Source of the DNA: Hirschia baltica ATCC 49814
Lineage (GTDB): Bacteria; Pseudomonadota; Alphaproteobacteria; Caulobacterales; Hyphomonadaceae
DNA length: 64,000 nt
Reading direction: 5' to 3'
NCBI RefSeq assembly: GCF_000023785.1
Contig: NC_012982.1
Span: 1,860,001-1,924,000 of the forward strand
Positions 29,324 to 36,638 of the stretch are shown one piece after another. The stretch's first letter is position 1. Each line of letters opens with the position of its first letter. The notes under the pieces were generated by a model. It made no database searches. It saw nothing but the letters and a program-made list of their open reading frames with translations, and was not told the DNA's origin. Made by a program: the position numbers and the translations under genes.

Positions 29324-29515
29324 TTATCTTTCATCATCCTGTGAAGAAGTGAAAGAAGGTGCGTTTTCCTCTACATCCAATCCGCTCCCAGGGATGACAT
29401 AACTACCCTGCATCCAATGATGCAGGTCCACATCAGCACACCGTTTCGAACAAAATGGCTCAAAGCCTTTAGTGTCAAAACTTCTTTCACAGTTAGTACA
29501 AATTTTCTGACTCAT
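29324..29515 (-). CDS. yacG: DNA gyrase inhibitor YacG (zinc-binding)
   Basis: A 63-residue protein of the YacG family, which binds GyrB and inhibits gyrase in E. coli. The four zinc ligands are in KICTNCERSF and EPFCSKRCADVDL, spaced as in the family, followed by HHWMQGSYVIPG. The acidic tail is normal. The start overlaps the upstream RNase E/G stop by 4 bases (ATGA), so translation is coupled. It is the last gene of the maf - RNase E/G - yacG run. Confidence 0.95.
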   Translation of the reverse strand: MSQKICTNCERSFDTKGFEPFCSKRCADVDLHHWMQGSYVIPGSGLDVEENAPSFTSSQDDER

Positions 29516-30600
29516 TTCTGCGGCCCTATCTTAAATTCACTCTTTTCGAGTGTCGCATCCTCTACAATTTCGAATCTCTTCCCGATACGCTCCACCAAAC
29601 GCTTTGACCATTCGATAGAAGAGGCTTGCAGCCACCTATGAATACGCTGAGATACGTTACAAAGGAAAAACGCCCCACGGCTCCCAGTGGCTTGGCGTTC
29701 CAACTCTCGAAGAAACCTCAAAGCATACCATTCCCCATTGTCTAAGCTTGCTACAATGTGAGGTATAGGAGAGAATGTATGAGCTATATTCACCTCCAAA
29801 ATGCCAAATTGAGAAAGCCGTGCCAGCTGACTTTTACGTCCTAAGTATTTTGAAAGCGCCCCCTCAAAAGCGGACGGAACTTGAATCGCATGCTCCTTTG
29901 TAGTCATTTTTAAAAAATCAATGACAACCAAACCCGCTAGAGAAGATAGGGATAACTTATTTGCTATAGCGTCAGCTGCCAGCAAATTTGTCTCGACGGC
30001 AAATTGAGACCTATTACCTTTATTAATCCTATTTCCTGCATCAACATCAACGGAAATTAGAGCACGTGTTGGCTCTACATAAATGCATCCGCCGCCAATT
30101 AGGTTACATTTAGTCTGTAAAGCTTCATCTATAGCTTCAAGTGCTATGTCAGCTGCTTCCTCACCCTCAATGACCCCAGCTACATCCACGCCGATATAAA
30201 ACGGGTCTTCAGCAGCCTCAATTAGAAATCCGACGTCTGAAGATTGAAGTTTTATGTTGCTTGCGCGGTTATCAAGAACAGAAACTGCACTTTTTTCAAA
30301 TCTCGCTTCAGATTTTATTTTTACATCTACAAGCGCTCCATTGGGAGGTGCAGTTTTATTGATTTGAAGGAAGGTCGGTTGTTTTAAACCAATATCAACA
30401 AGGCATCCGCGCGCGCCAGGTTCTTTATTTAGCACACGCCCACGCCAAATCTGCCCGAGCTCTGCGCGTTTATTGCGTGTGCTCCAAGGGTCTAAATGAA
30501 GCCGTACAAGCCTACCTTGCATATCTGCCAGCACGCGTACCCGTAGGCCTATATGGTCACATACATATTCGCTAACTTTAAGCTTATCAGGCCCCGGCAT
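29512..30600 (-). CDS. Short ribonuclease E/G family protein
   Basis: A 362-residue endoribonuclease homologue, shorter than E. coli RNase G (489). It has the N-terminal S1-like part (LGQIWRGRVLNKEPGARGCLVDIGLKQPTFL) and the DNase I-like catalytic region. The two metal-binding aspartates appear conserved in ISVDVDAGN and VVIDFLKMTT; the asparagine that follows the first aspartate in RNase E (D-x-N) is an aspartate here. The zinc-link and C-terminal dimer region look reduced. It is 10 bases downstream of maf and overlaps yacG, a standard alphaproteobacterial arrangement. Likely role: rRNA/mRNA processing. Confidence 0.9.
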   Translation of the reverse strand: MPGPDKLKVSEYVCDHIGLRVRVLADMQGRLVRLHLDPWSTRNKRAELGQIWRGRVLNKEPGARGCLVDIGLKQPTFLQINKTAPPNGALVDVKIKSEARFEKSAVSVLDNRASNIKLQSSDVGFLIEAAEDPFYIGVDVAGVIEGEEAADIALEAIDEALQTKCNLIGGGCIYVEPTRALISVDVDAGNRINKGNRSQFAVETNLLAADAIANKLSLSSLAGLVVIDFLKMTTKEHAIQVPSAFEGALSKYLGRKSQLARLSQFGILEVNIAHTFSPIPHIVASLDNGEWYALRFLRELERQATGSRGAFFLCNVSQRIHRWLQASSIEWSKRLVERIGKRFEIVEDATLEKSEFKIGPQK

Positions 30601-30610
30601 AATAACACAC

Positions 30611-31237
30611 CTATTTTGCGTGTTTAGTTATATATCCCATACCCTCTAGCATAGAATTGGTTTCATATAGCGGCAACCCAACAATTGATGAGTATGAACC
30701 TGATACGTTGATTACAAACGCAGCAGCAAGGCCCTGAATAGCATAGCCGCCAGCTTTACCCTGCCATTCTAGGCTCTCTATATATCGGCTTTGCTCTGTT
30801 TGCGATAACCGTTTAAAGCTAACCCTCGTTTCAATCACTTTGGTTGACTGTTTTCCATCAGGTGATGCGATACTCAAACCGGTAAACACACGGTGAGTAC
30901 GCCCTGAAAGCAATTTAAGACAAGCCTTAGCTTCTTCCAAATTTTCGGTTTTGGGTAGTATTCTGCGTCCCACAGATACGACAGTATCAGCGGCCAATAC
31001 AAAAGCTGGCTCCTTTAGCATTCCCAAAACTTCCCTGCATTTTTCATGTGCAAGTCGTTTTGCTAATGGACGCGGTAATTCACCTTCCAACGGAGTTTCA
31101 TCCAAATCAGCAGGTTGAATAATATCTGGATGAATACAAATCTGATTCAATAAGTCACGACGCCGCGGACTTGCACTCGCGAGCACAAGCCTTTGCGGCA
31201 GGTTAGACGTCTGAATATCAGGCGTATTGTCCGTCAC
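30611..31237 (-). CDS. maf: Maf-family nucleoside triphosphate pyrophosphatase
   Basis: A 208-residue house-cleaning enzyme that hydrolyses non-canonical or excess NTPs to NMP and pyrophosphate. The family signature LVLASASPRRRDLLNQI is at about residues 17-33, with LAADTVVSVGRRIL and SGRTHRVFTGLS following, and GYAIQGLAAAFV near the end. It lies 6 bases downstream of infA, with which it is presumably co-transcribed. Length is typical. Substrate class (dTTP/UTP or m7GTP type) cannot be decided with confidence by eye. Confidence 0.95.
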   Translation of the reverse strand: MTDNTPDIQTSNLPQRLVLASASPRRRDLLNQICIHPDIIQPADLDETPLEGELPRPLAKRLAHEKCREVLGMLKEPAFVLAADTVVSVGRRILPKTENLEEAKACLKLLSGRTHRVFTGLSIASPDGKQSTKVIETRVSFKRLSQTEQSRYIESLEWQGKAGGYAIQGLAAAFVINVSGSYSSIVGLPLYETNSMLEGMGYITKHAK

Positions 31238-31243
31238 AGAATG

Positions 31244-31462
31244 TTATTTAAAACGGTAAGTTATACGACCTTTAGTCAGGTCATATGGTGTCATCTCCAC
31301 AAGCACTTTGTCGCCTGTTAGGACACGAATACGGTTCTTACGCATCTTACCCGCAGTGTGGGCAATGATTTCGTGGTCGTTTTCCAATTTCACACGGAAA
31401 GTTGCATTCGGTAGCAATTCCACAATCGTTCCGGAAAATTCCAATAATTCTTCTTTCGCCAT
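31244..31462 (-). CDS. infA: Translation initiation factor IF-1
   Basis: A 72-residue single OB-fold (S1-like) protein of exactly the family length. It binds the ribosomal A site during initiation. The sequence [20 protein letters not shown], then FRVKLENDH and [15 protein letters not shown], is near-identical to other bacterial IF-1 proteins. An AGGAGT-type ribosome-binding site stands just upstream of the ATG. It starts the infA - maf - RNase E/G - yacG run, 75 bases downstream of the phosphatase gene. Confidence 0.98.
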   Translation of the reverse strand: MAKEELLEFSGTIVELLPNATFRVKLENDHEIIAHTAGKMRKNRIRVLTGDKVLVEMTPYDLTKGRITYRFK

Positions 31463-31537
31463 ATACTCCTCGATCGGCTACGCGAATTACAGTTTAATTC
31501 GCATTCTATATTTAGGGTCTTATAATCAGAAATTCAT

Positions 31538-31972
31538 CTATTTAGCGAATCTATCTTTAATCTTCGCTAGCAATTGATCCCTAACTTCACGATACGCTTC
31601 CATTTTACGGTCTCGCGAACCCGTTGTTGAAGTAGCGTCGTATGTCGGCCAGAACTCAATGTCCACTGATTCTGTGCGAGTTTCTTCAATTGCAAAAAGA
31701 TGTGCTTCCTCTGAAAGCGCAATAATCAGATCAAAACTACCCTCATTCATGTCTGATAATGCTCTAGGGGAATGATGTGAAACATCAATTCCAACCTCTT
31801 TCATCGCAGCAATAACAAACACATCAGGCTCACCGCCCATATGAACTCCCGCAGATTGAACATATTTCTGACGCCCACAAATACCTTTTAATAGTGCTTC
31901 AGCCATAATCGAACGCACAGCATTGTAAGTACAAACAAACAAAACGGACTGAATGTCCGCATCACTAGCCAT
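31538..31972 (-). CDS. Low-molecular-weight protein tyrosine phosphatase/arsenate reductase-like protein
   Basis: A 144-residue protein with the LMW-PTP P-loop C-x5-R-S near the N-terminus (VLFVCTYNAVRSIMAEALL) and a later aspartate-containing loop (FWPTYDATSTTG), where the usual DP of the phosphatase is not kept. The middle (DVSHHSPRALSDMNEGSFDLIIALSEEA) fits the ArsC/LMW-PTP fold. The ATG overlaps the UPF0262 stop as TAATG, which decides the start over a position 11 codons upstream. This gene is regularly found between UPF0262 and infA in alphaproteobacteria. The substrate is unknown. Confidence 0.9.
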   Translation of the reverse strand: MASDADIQSVLFVCTYNAVRSIMAEALLKGICGRQKYVQSAGVHMGGEPDVFVIAAMKEVGIDVSHHSPRALSDMNEGSFDLIIALSEEAHLFAIEETRTESVDIEFWPTYDATSTTGSRDRKMEAYREVRDQLLAKIKDRFAK

Positions 31973-32454
31973 TACACGGGACCACCCTTTTGGTGCAAAG
32001 CGCAAATTAATGTAAATAAACGACGAGATGTATCAAAATCGAGTACAACTTTGCCTTCAAGTCTTTGGGATAACAACTCAGACCCCTCATTATGAAGGCT
32101 GCGTCGTCCCATATCAATTGCCTCTATTCTCAATGGTGATGAAGAACGAATTGCATCATGATAACTTTGGCAAATCTGAAAATAATCTTTGATAATCCGC
32201 TTAAACGGCATCAAAGACATAATAAACTTCATTTCTTCTGCACTAGGGTTGCGAATGGCAAACACCAGTTTTTGATCCATCAAGGAAAGAGTGACATCAT
32301 AAGGACCTGAAGGATCAACACCCTCAACCTTGAAGTAGTTATTTTCAATCAAATCGAAAATAGCGACCCGCCGCTCATGCTCTGCGTCTGGGCCAGCAGC
32401 TGATAAAGTTTCATCGTCTAAGTGAATAGACGCTATTTTATTTTTTTCATCCAT
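31972..32454 (-). CDS. UPF0262 family protein
   Basis: A 160-residue protein of the uncharacterised UPF0262 family, found in alphaproteobacteria next to hisD. It has no signal peptide or membrane helix. Recognisable family segments are KIASIHLDDETL, ERRVAIFDLIENNYF and FKRIIKDYFQICQSYHDAIR. The start at MDEKNKIAS lies 14 bases after the hisD stop and is preferred to a TTG six codons earlier that would overlap hisD. It is translationally coupled to the phosphatase gene through TAATG. Confidence 0.92.
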   Translation of the reverse strand: MDEKNKIASIHLDDETLSAAGPDAEHERRVAIFDLIENNYFKVEGVDPSGPYDVTLSLMDQKLVFAIRNPSAEEMKFIMSLMPFKRIIKDYFQICQSYHDAIRSSSPLRIEAIDMGRRSLHNEGSELLSQRLEGKVVLDFDTSRRLFTLICALHQKGGPV

Positions 32455-32468
32455 TATCTCGCTCGCTA

Positions 32469-33758
32469 TCAATTCTTGCGAATAGACACAGAATTTGCGT
32501 GTGCCGGCAAGCCTTCAGCAATAGCTAAAGTTTCAGCAGCTTCCGACAAAGCAGCAAAAGCTTCAACACTTATCCGCTGAATCGATGTTCTTTTCATGAA
32601 ATCAAGGGATGAAAGCCCTGAAGAAAACCGCGCAGCACCAGAAGTTGGCAATACGTGATTCGAGCCAGTCACATAATCTCCCAATGCCTCGGGACCATAC
32701 CGGCCTACAAACATTGCACCCGCATGACGTACCGAATCAACAAGCTCTTCAGGATCATCAACTGCAAACTCAACATGTTCCGGCGCAATAATATCAACAA
32801 GCTGAGCCGCTCTATCCATTGGAGCGATTACGATAGCACCATGATTTTCCCAAGCTGTTGTTGCTGTTGCTTGGGTGGAAAGGGATTCCAACTGCTCTTT
32901 TACAGCAATTTCGACCTTTTCGGCAAAACCTTGATCCGATGTAATCAAAATAGATTGTGCAGCCGGATCATGCTCACATTGAGAGAGAAGGTCGGCTGCA
33001 ATCCAAGCCGGATCGTTTTTACCATCAGCAACGACAGTGATCTCTGACGGACCAGCGATTGTATCAATACCGACGTCTCCAAACACAATTCTTTTTGCTG
33101 CTGCAACAAATGCATTTCCGGGACCCACAATCTTATCAACCGGCAAAAGCGGACCTGCGCCATAGGCTAGGGCCGCAACTGCTTGAGCACCGCCGATAGG
33201 ATAAAATTCGGTTATTCCAACGGTCAGCGCAGCATACGCAACGGCTGGATTTAAGTTTCCCTCTGGTGCAGGCGCAACCATCACCATGCGCTTCACACCA
33301 GCAACTTTTGCTGGGATCGCATTCATCAAGACTGAACTGGGATAACTTGCCCGCCCGCCAGGCACGTATAAGCCAACTGCATCAATCGGCCCCCAACGCC
33401 ACGCCATATCAACGCCGTCATCATCAACAAAGCGGTGATCTGAAGGCATCTGTTGAGCATGATAGTATTCGATACGTTTGGCAGCAAACTTTATGGCTGC
33501 TTTCACATTTTCAGGACATTTTGAGGCAAGTGCTTCCAAATCAACTTGAGAACTTGCTAGCGTTGAAACATTCAGATCCAATTTATCAAATTTAGTTGTG
33601 TATTCAACAACGGCTACTGCACCTCTGTTTTTTACATCTTCAACGATATTCGCCGCGACAGATACATCCAAAGAACCGCCGCCGCGTGGTTCTTTCATGA
33701 AGGCTTTAAAACCGTCAAAATCTGTAGCGTTTTCTAGTATATTAAATCGGCGAGCCAT
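32469..33758 (-). CDS. hisD: Histidinol dehydrogenase
   Basis: A 429-residue zinc enzyme that performs the last two steps of histidine synthesis, L-histidinol to L-histidine with two NAD+. Family signatures include VDAVGLYVPGGRASYPSSVL-like sequence, AGVKRMVMVAPAP, VDKIVGPGNAFVAAAKR, GPSEITVVADG and the catalytic Glu-His pair in IIAPEHVEFAV. Near the C-terminus, DYVTGSNHVLPTSGAARF supplies a zinc-ligand histidine region. Its ATG overlaps the DUF2948 stop as TAATG. Placement in the murA - DUF2948 - hisD - UPF0262 block is standard for the class. Confidence 0.97.
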   Translation of the reverse strand: MARRFNILENATDFDGFKAFMKEPRGGGSLDVSVAANIVEDVKNRGAVAVVEYTTKFDKLDLNVSTLASSQVDLEALASKCPENVKAAIKFAAKRIEYYHAQQMPSDHRFVDDDGVDMAWRWGPIDAVGLYVPGGRASYPSSVLMNAIPAKVAGVKRMVMVAPAPEGNLNPAVAYAALTVGITEFYPIGGAQAVAALAYGAGPLLPVDKIVGPGNAFVAAAKRIVFGDVGIDTIAGPSEITVVADGKNDPAWIAADLLSQCEHDPAAQSILITSDQGFAEKVEIAVKEQLESLSTQATATTAWENHGAIVIAPMDRAAQLVDIIAPEHVEFAVDDPEELVDSVRHAGAMFVGRYGPEALGDYVTGSNHVLPTSGAARFSSGLSSLDFMKRTSIQRISVEAFAALSEAAETLAIAEGLPAHANSVSIRKN

Positions 33759-34219
33759 TATGTCTTAGCTTTCTTAGCGGCAATCTTGTGTTTAGGCTTC
33801 TTCAATGTCGGCCATGAGGTATCAGAGTCTATTAAAGATAAGTCGACACATTCAACTTCCAACTCTATTTCAACATTATTTGCAAACTGCAAATTAACGA
33901 CACCATTTGGTTGCTCTTCTTCACCTTTAAAAACAATTGCCAACAAAGAAATGACTGCATCAGACGATTGTTGAGGTAGATTACGCGCTCTCACATTCAA
34001 AACACCATATACAGCCAACAATGAACGTGTTCGAAAATACGGCTTTTTTGAATTGGGCAACTCCCAATTAAAGCGGTTCATTTCAATAGAAAAGCGATGA
34101 AGTTTCTTTTCAAAAGACAGGTCGCTCACCTTTGCAACCCCATCCTGTGAGATGGAAGAAATGATTTCAACACCTTCAGCATCCTCGGCATATAACCTAA
34201 GAGGTGATGGTTTTTTCAT
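33758..34219 (-). CDS. DUF2948 family protein
   Basis: A 153-residue soluble protein of the alphaproteobacterial DUF2948 family, whose genes lie between murA and hisD. The N-terminal PLRLYAEDAEGVEIISSISQ and the SFEKKLHRFSIEMNRFNWE segment match the family pattern from memory. The C-terminus is basic (KKPKHKIAAKKAKT). No catalytic motif is visible and the function is unknown. The stop overlaps the hisD start, so expression is coupled. Confidence 0.9.
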   Translation of the reverse strand: MKKPSPLRLYAEDAEGVEIISSISQDGVAKVSDLSFEKKLHRFSIEMNRFNWELPNSKKPYFRTRSLLAVYGVLNVRARNLPQQSSDAVISLLAIVFKGEEEQPNGVVNLQFANNVEIELEVECVDLSLIDSDTSWPTLKKPKHKIAAKKAKT

Positions 34220-34292
34220 CGTGCTTTCCCGTTCATATGCTCAGCTAATGGCTACGATTCTTAATACGTTTATGACCGTCTTGATAAGTGAT

Positions 34293-35558
34293 CTATTCTA
34301 CAGCCCGAACAACCTTACCGCCACAAGCTTCCAATTTTTCTTCAAGTCGCTCAAACCCTCTATCCAGATGGTAAACCCGACTAACAGTCGTTTCTCCATC
34401 TGCCACCAGCCCAGCAATGACCAATGACACAGACGCACGCAAATCAGTTGCCATAACAGGGGCAGCTTTTAGCTTCTCCACACCTGTCACAACCGCTTCA
34501 TTACCCTTCACCTGAATCTTTGCTCCTAAACGCGACAATTCCGGTACATGCATAAAACGATTTTCAAAAATGTTCTCTGTAATGGTAGAAACCCCATCAG
34601 CAGTGCTCATCAAAGCCATAAACTGAGCTTGCAAATCTGTCGGAAATCCGGGGTGAGGTGCCGTCACAACATTTACAGGCTTTAACCGCCCTTCACCGCG
34701 TTTGATTCTCAAGCCTTCAGCTTCAGGTTTTGCTGAAACGCCCGCTTTCTCAAGGTGCTCAATCATAGCCGCAAGCCCCTCTACGGGAGCATCTTTCAAT
34801 AAGACATCACCACCTGTAGCCGCCACAGCCATGGCATAAGTACCCGCTTCGATACGGTCAGCCATAACAAGGTGCTTGTGCCCATGAAGCTTTTCCACGC
34901 CTTCAATTGTAATCGTGCTTGTTCCTGCACCAGACACATTTGCGCCCATTGCATTCAAACAAGCAGCAAGATCTTGAATCTCCGGTTCACACGCTGCGTT
35001 TTTTATCCGTGTTGTGCCTTTTGCCAAAGTTGCCGCCAACATAGTATGCTCTGTTGCACCAACTGAAGGGAAAGGAAGTTCAATATCTGCGCCTTTAAGC
35101 CCGCGGATCGCCGCTGCCTTGACATATCCTTGTTCAATAACGAGATCCGCGCCCATAGCCTCAAAAGCTTTTAAGTGTAAATCAACCGGTCTTGCACCAA
35201 TCGCACACCCACCAGGCAAGGACACAGTTGCATGTCCCTCACGCGCCAGAAGCGGCCCCAAAACATTAAAACTCGCACGCATTTTACGCACCTGCTCATA
35301 AGGCGCGATCGTAGTTTTTAATGTGGCAGCGTTGAGATGACAGGTATTCTCGCCCTTGGGCCAATACACTTCGACACCTAATGACGCCAATAATTCAGAT
35401 AAAAAACGCGTATCCGCCAAATTTGGCATCCGAGACAAAACCAATGGTTCATCAGTCAAAAGACATGCTGCCATTAGTTTAAGCGCTGAATTTTTGGCTC
35501 CTGAGATGACTATCTCACCATTTAAGGGGCCATTTCCGGTAATTACTAATTTGTCCAT
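34293..35558 (-). CDS. murA: UDP-N-acetylglucosamine 1-carboxyvinyltransferase
   Basis: A 421-residue EPSP-synthase-fold enzyme that transfers enolpyruvate from PEP to UDP-GlcNAc, the first committed step of peptidoglycan synthesis. The active-site loop has the catalytic cysteine (LPGGCAIGARPVDLHL), so the enzyme should be fosfomycin-sensitive in type. The N-terminal LNGEIVISGAKNSALKLMAA and the C-terminal ADGETTVSRVYHLDRGFE are conserved. Length is typical. It is preceded by a small basic protein gene and followed, after 73 bases, by DUF2948 and hisD. Confidence 0.97.
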   Translation of the reverse strand: MDKLVITGNGPLNGEIVISGAKNSALKLMAACLLTDEPLVLSRMPNLADTRFLSELLASLGVEVYWPKGENTCHLNAATLKTTIAPYEQVRKMRASFNVLGPLLAREGHATVSLPGGCAIGARPVDLHLKAFEAMGADLVIEQGYVKAAAIRGLKGADIELPFPSVGATEHTMLAATLAKGTTRIKNAACEPEIQDLAACLNAMGANVSGAGTSTITIEGVEKLHGHKHLVMADRIEAGTYAMAVAATGGDVLLKDAPVEGLAAMIEHLEKAGVSAKPEAEGLRIKRGEGRLKPVNVVTAPHPGFPTDLQAQFMALMSTADGVSTITENIFENRFMHVPELSRLGAKIQVKGNEAVVTGVEKLKAAPVMATDLRASVSLVIAGLVADGETTVSRVYHLDRGFERLEEKLEACGGKVVRAVE

Positions 35559-35609
35559 AGGGGACGAAAGCCTAGATTAAAGGCGCAAACAAGGCGCAGT
35601 TTGGGAATT

Positions 35610-35777
35610 TTATTCTTCGTGATTTTCCGAGGTAGGCGGAGAATCAGTTTGAACACTCTTTTTTTTCTTCTTTACCGCTTTTCGACGTCGAAGGTTAGCG
35701 CGCAATGCTGCTGACAACCGCTCTTCTCGCGTTTCTTTAGGGTATTTTTTTGTCGGTTTTTCAATTTTATCGGTCAT
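35610..35777 (-). CDS. Small highly basic protein, 55 residues
   Basis: Reading the minus strand from the ATG at 35775-35777 gives a 55-residue protein: MTDKIEKPTKKYPKETREER, then LSAALRANLRRRKAVKKKKK, then an acidic serine/proline end (ENHEE). The 'REERLSAALRANLRRRKA' helix resembles, from memory, short conserved proteins encoded just upstream of murA in many alphaproteobacteria. A weak purine stretch precedes the ATG. It lies 51 bases before murA on the same strand. A nucleic-acid-binding role is conceivable given the charge, but nothing proves it. Confidence 0.72.
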   Translation of the reverse strand: MTDKIEKPTKKYPKETREERLSAALRANLRRRKAVKKKKKSVQTDSPPTSENHEE

Positions 35778-35875
35778 GATTGAACCCTCATAGCCATCTT
35801 AGGTCTTTTCTTCAATGACTAGATCGGCTATGCGGATCCCTCGCTGCGGCTATTTTGGCTGCATTCGCGATATTT

Positions 35876-35950
<75 letters not shown>

Positions 35951-36175
35951 TTAAACCTCCTAATTTATTGATCTTGATGCTCCTATTGATAAGGGCACCC
36001 TTTCTATTTCAAGATAGATTTAATCACAGATGATCCAATCTATTGAGATAGTATCGGAGCACCACTCCAACGACAATTTCACTTGCTCAAAATTAGAATG
36101 ATTGTTCTGATTTGGTTGACACAACGCCTTCAATAAGACCAACTATTAAAATTGAAACATATTGAGGGACGCGCA

Positions 36176-36637
36176 ATGAAGCTCACAGTAAATGGCGAAC
36201 CTTTCGAATTTGAAGTCGAACCCGACATGCCATTGCTTTGGGTATTGAGGGATGAATTAGATATTACTGGCCCCAAATACGGATGCGGTATCGCTCAATG
36301 TGGTGCCTGCACCGTGCATATTGATGGGATGGCTGTTCGCTCGTGCAGTATTCCTGTCGGACAAATCGATGGAAGCCACATCACAACGATTGAAGGCTTA
36401 AGATCACCTAATGCTTTGCATATCGTGCAACAGGCTTGGATTGATCATCAAGTCGCGCAATGTGGATACTGCCAGTCAGGCCAAATCATGTCTGCCGTGA
36501 GCCTACTTGAATCCATTCCAAACCCTACGGATGACCAAATCGATCAGGGGATGTCCGCAAACCTATGTCGCTGCGGAACATATCCAAGAATTCGTGAGGC
36601 CATTAAAACCGCCGCAGCCAAACTAAATGGTGCTTGA
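36176..36637 (+). CDS. Isoquinoline 1-oxidoreductase-like [2Fe-2S] subunit
   Basis: A 153-residue small subunit of a xanthine-dehydrogenase-family molybdenum hydroxylase. The plant-type cluster ligands are in [17 protein letters not shown] with a fourth cysteine in VRSCSIPVG; the second cluster ligands are in [11 protein letters not shown] and [11 protein letters not shown]. This layout is that of IorA-type subunits. The start at [10 protein letters not shown] is chosen because GAGGGA lies about 7 bases upstream. It passes electrons from the large molybdopterin subunit, whose gene begins one base after its stop, to the downstream cytochrome. Confidence 0.93.
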   Translation: MKLTVNGEPFEFEVEPDMPLLWVLRDELDITGPKYGCGIAQCGACTVHIDGMAVRSCSIPVGQIDGSHITTIEGLRSPNALHIVQQAWIDHQVAQCGYCQSGQIMSAVSLLESIPNPTDDQIDQGMSANLCRCGTYPRIREAIKTAAAKLNGA

Positions 36638-36638
36638 T

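Noticed and set aside
30601-35558. Novel operon around DUF2948 and UPF0262
   Set aside because: This gene order is common in alphaproteobacteria and not new, though both proteins remain uncharacterised.
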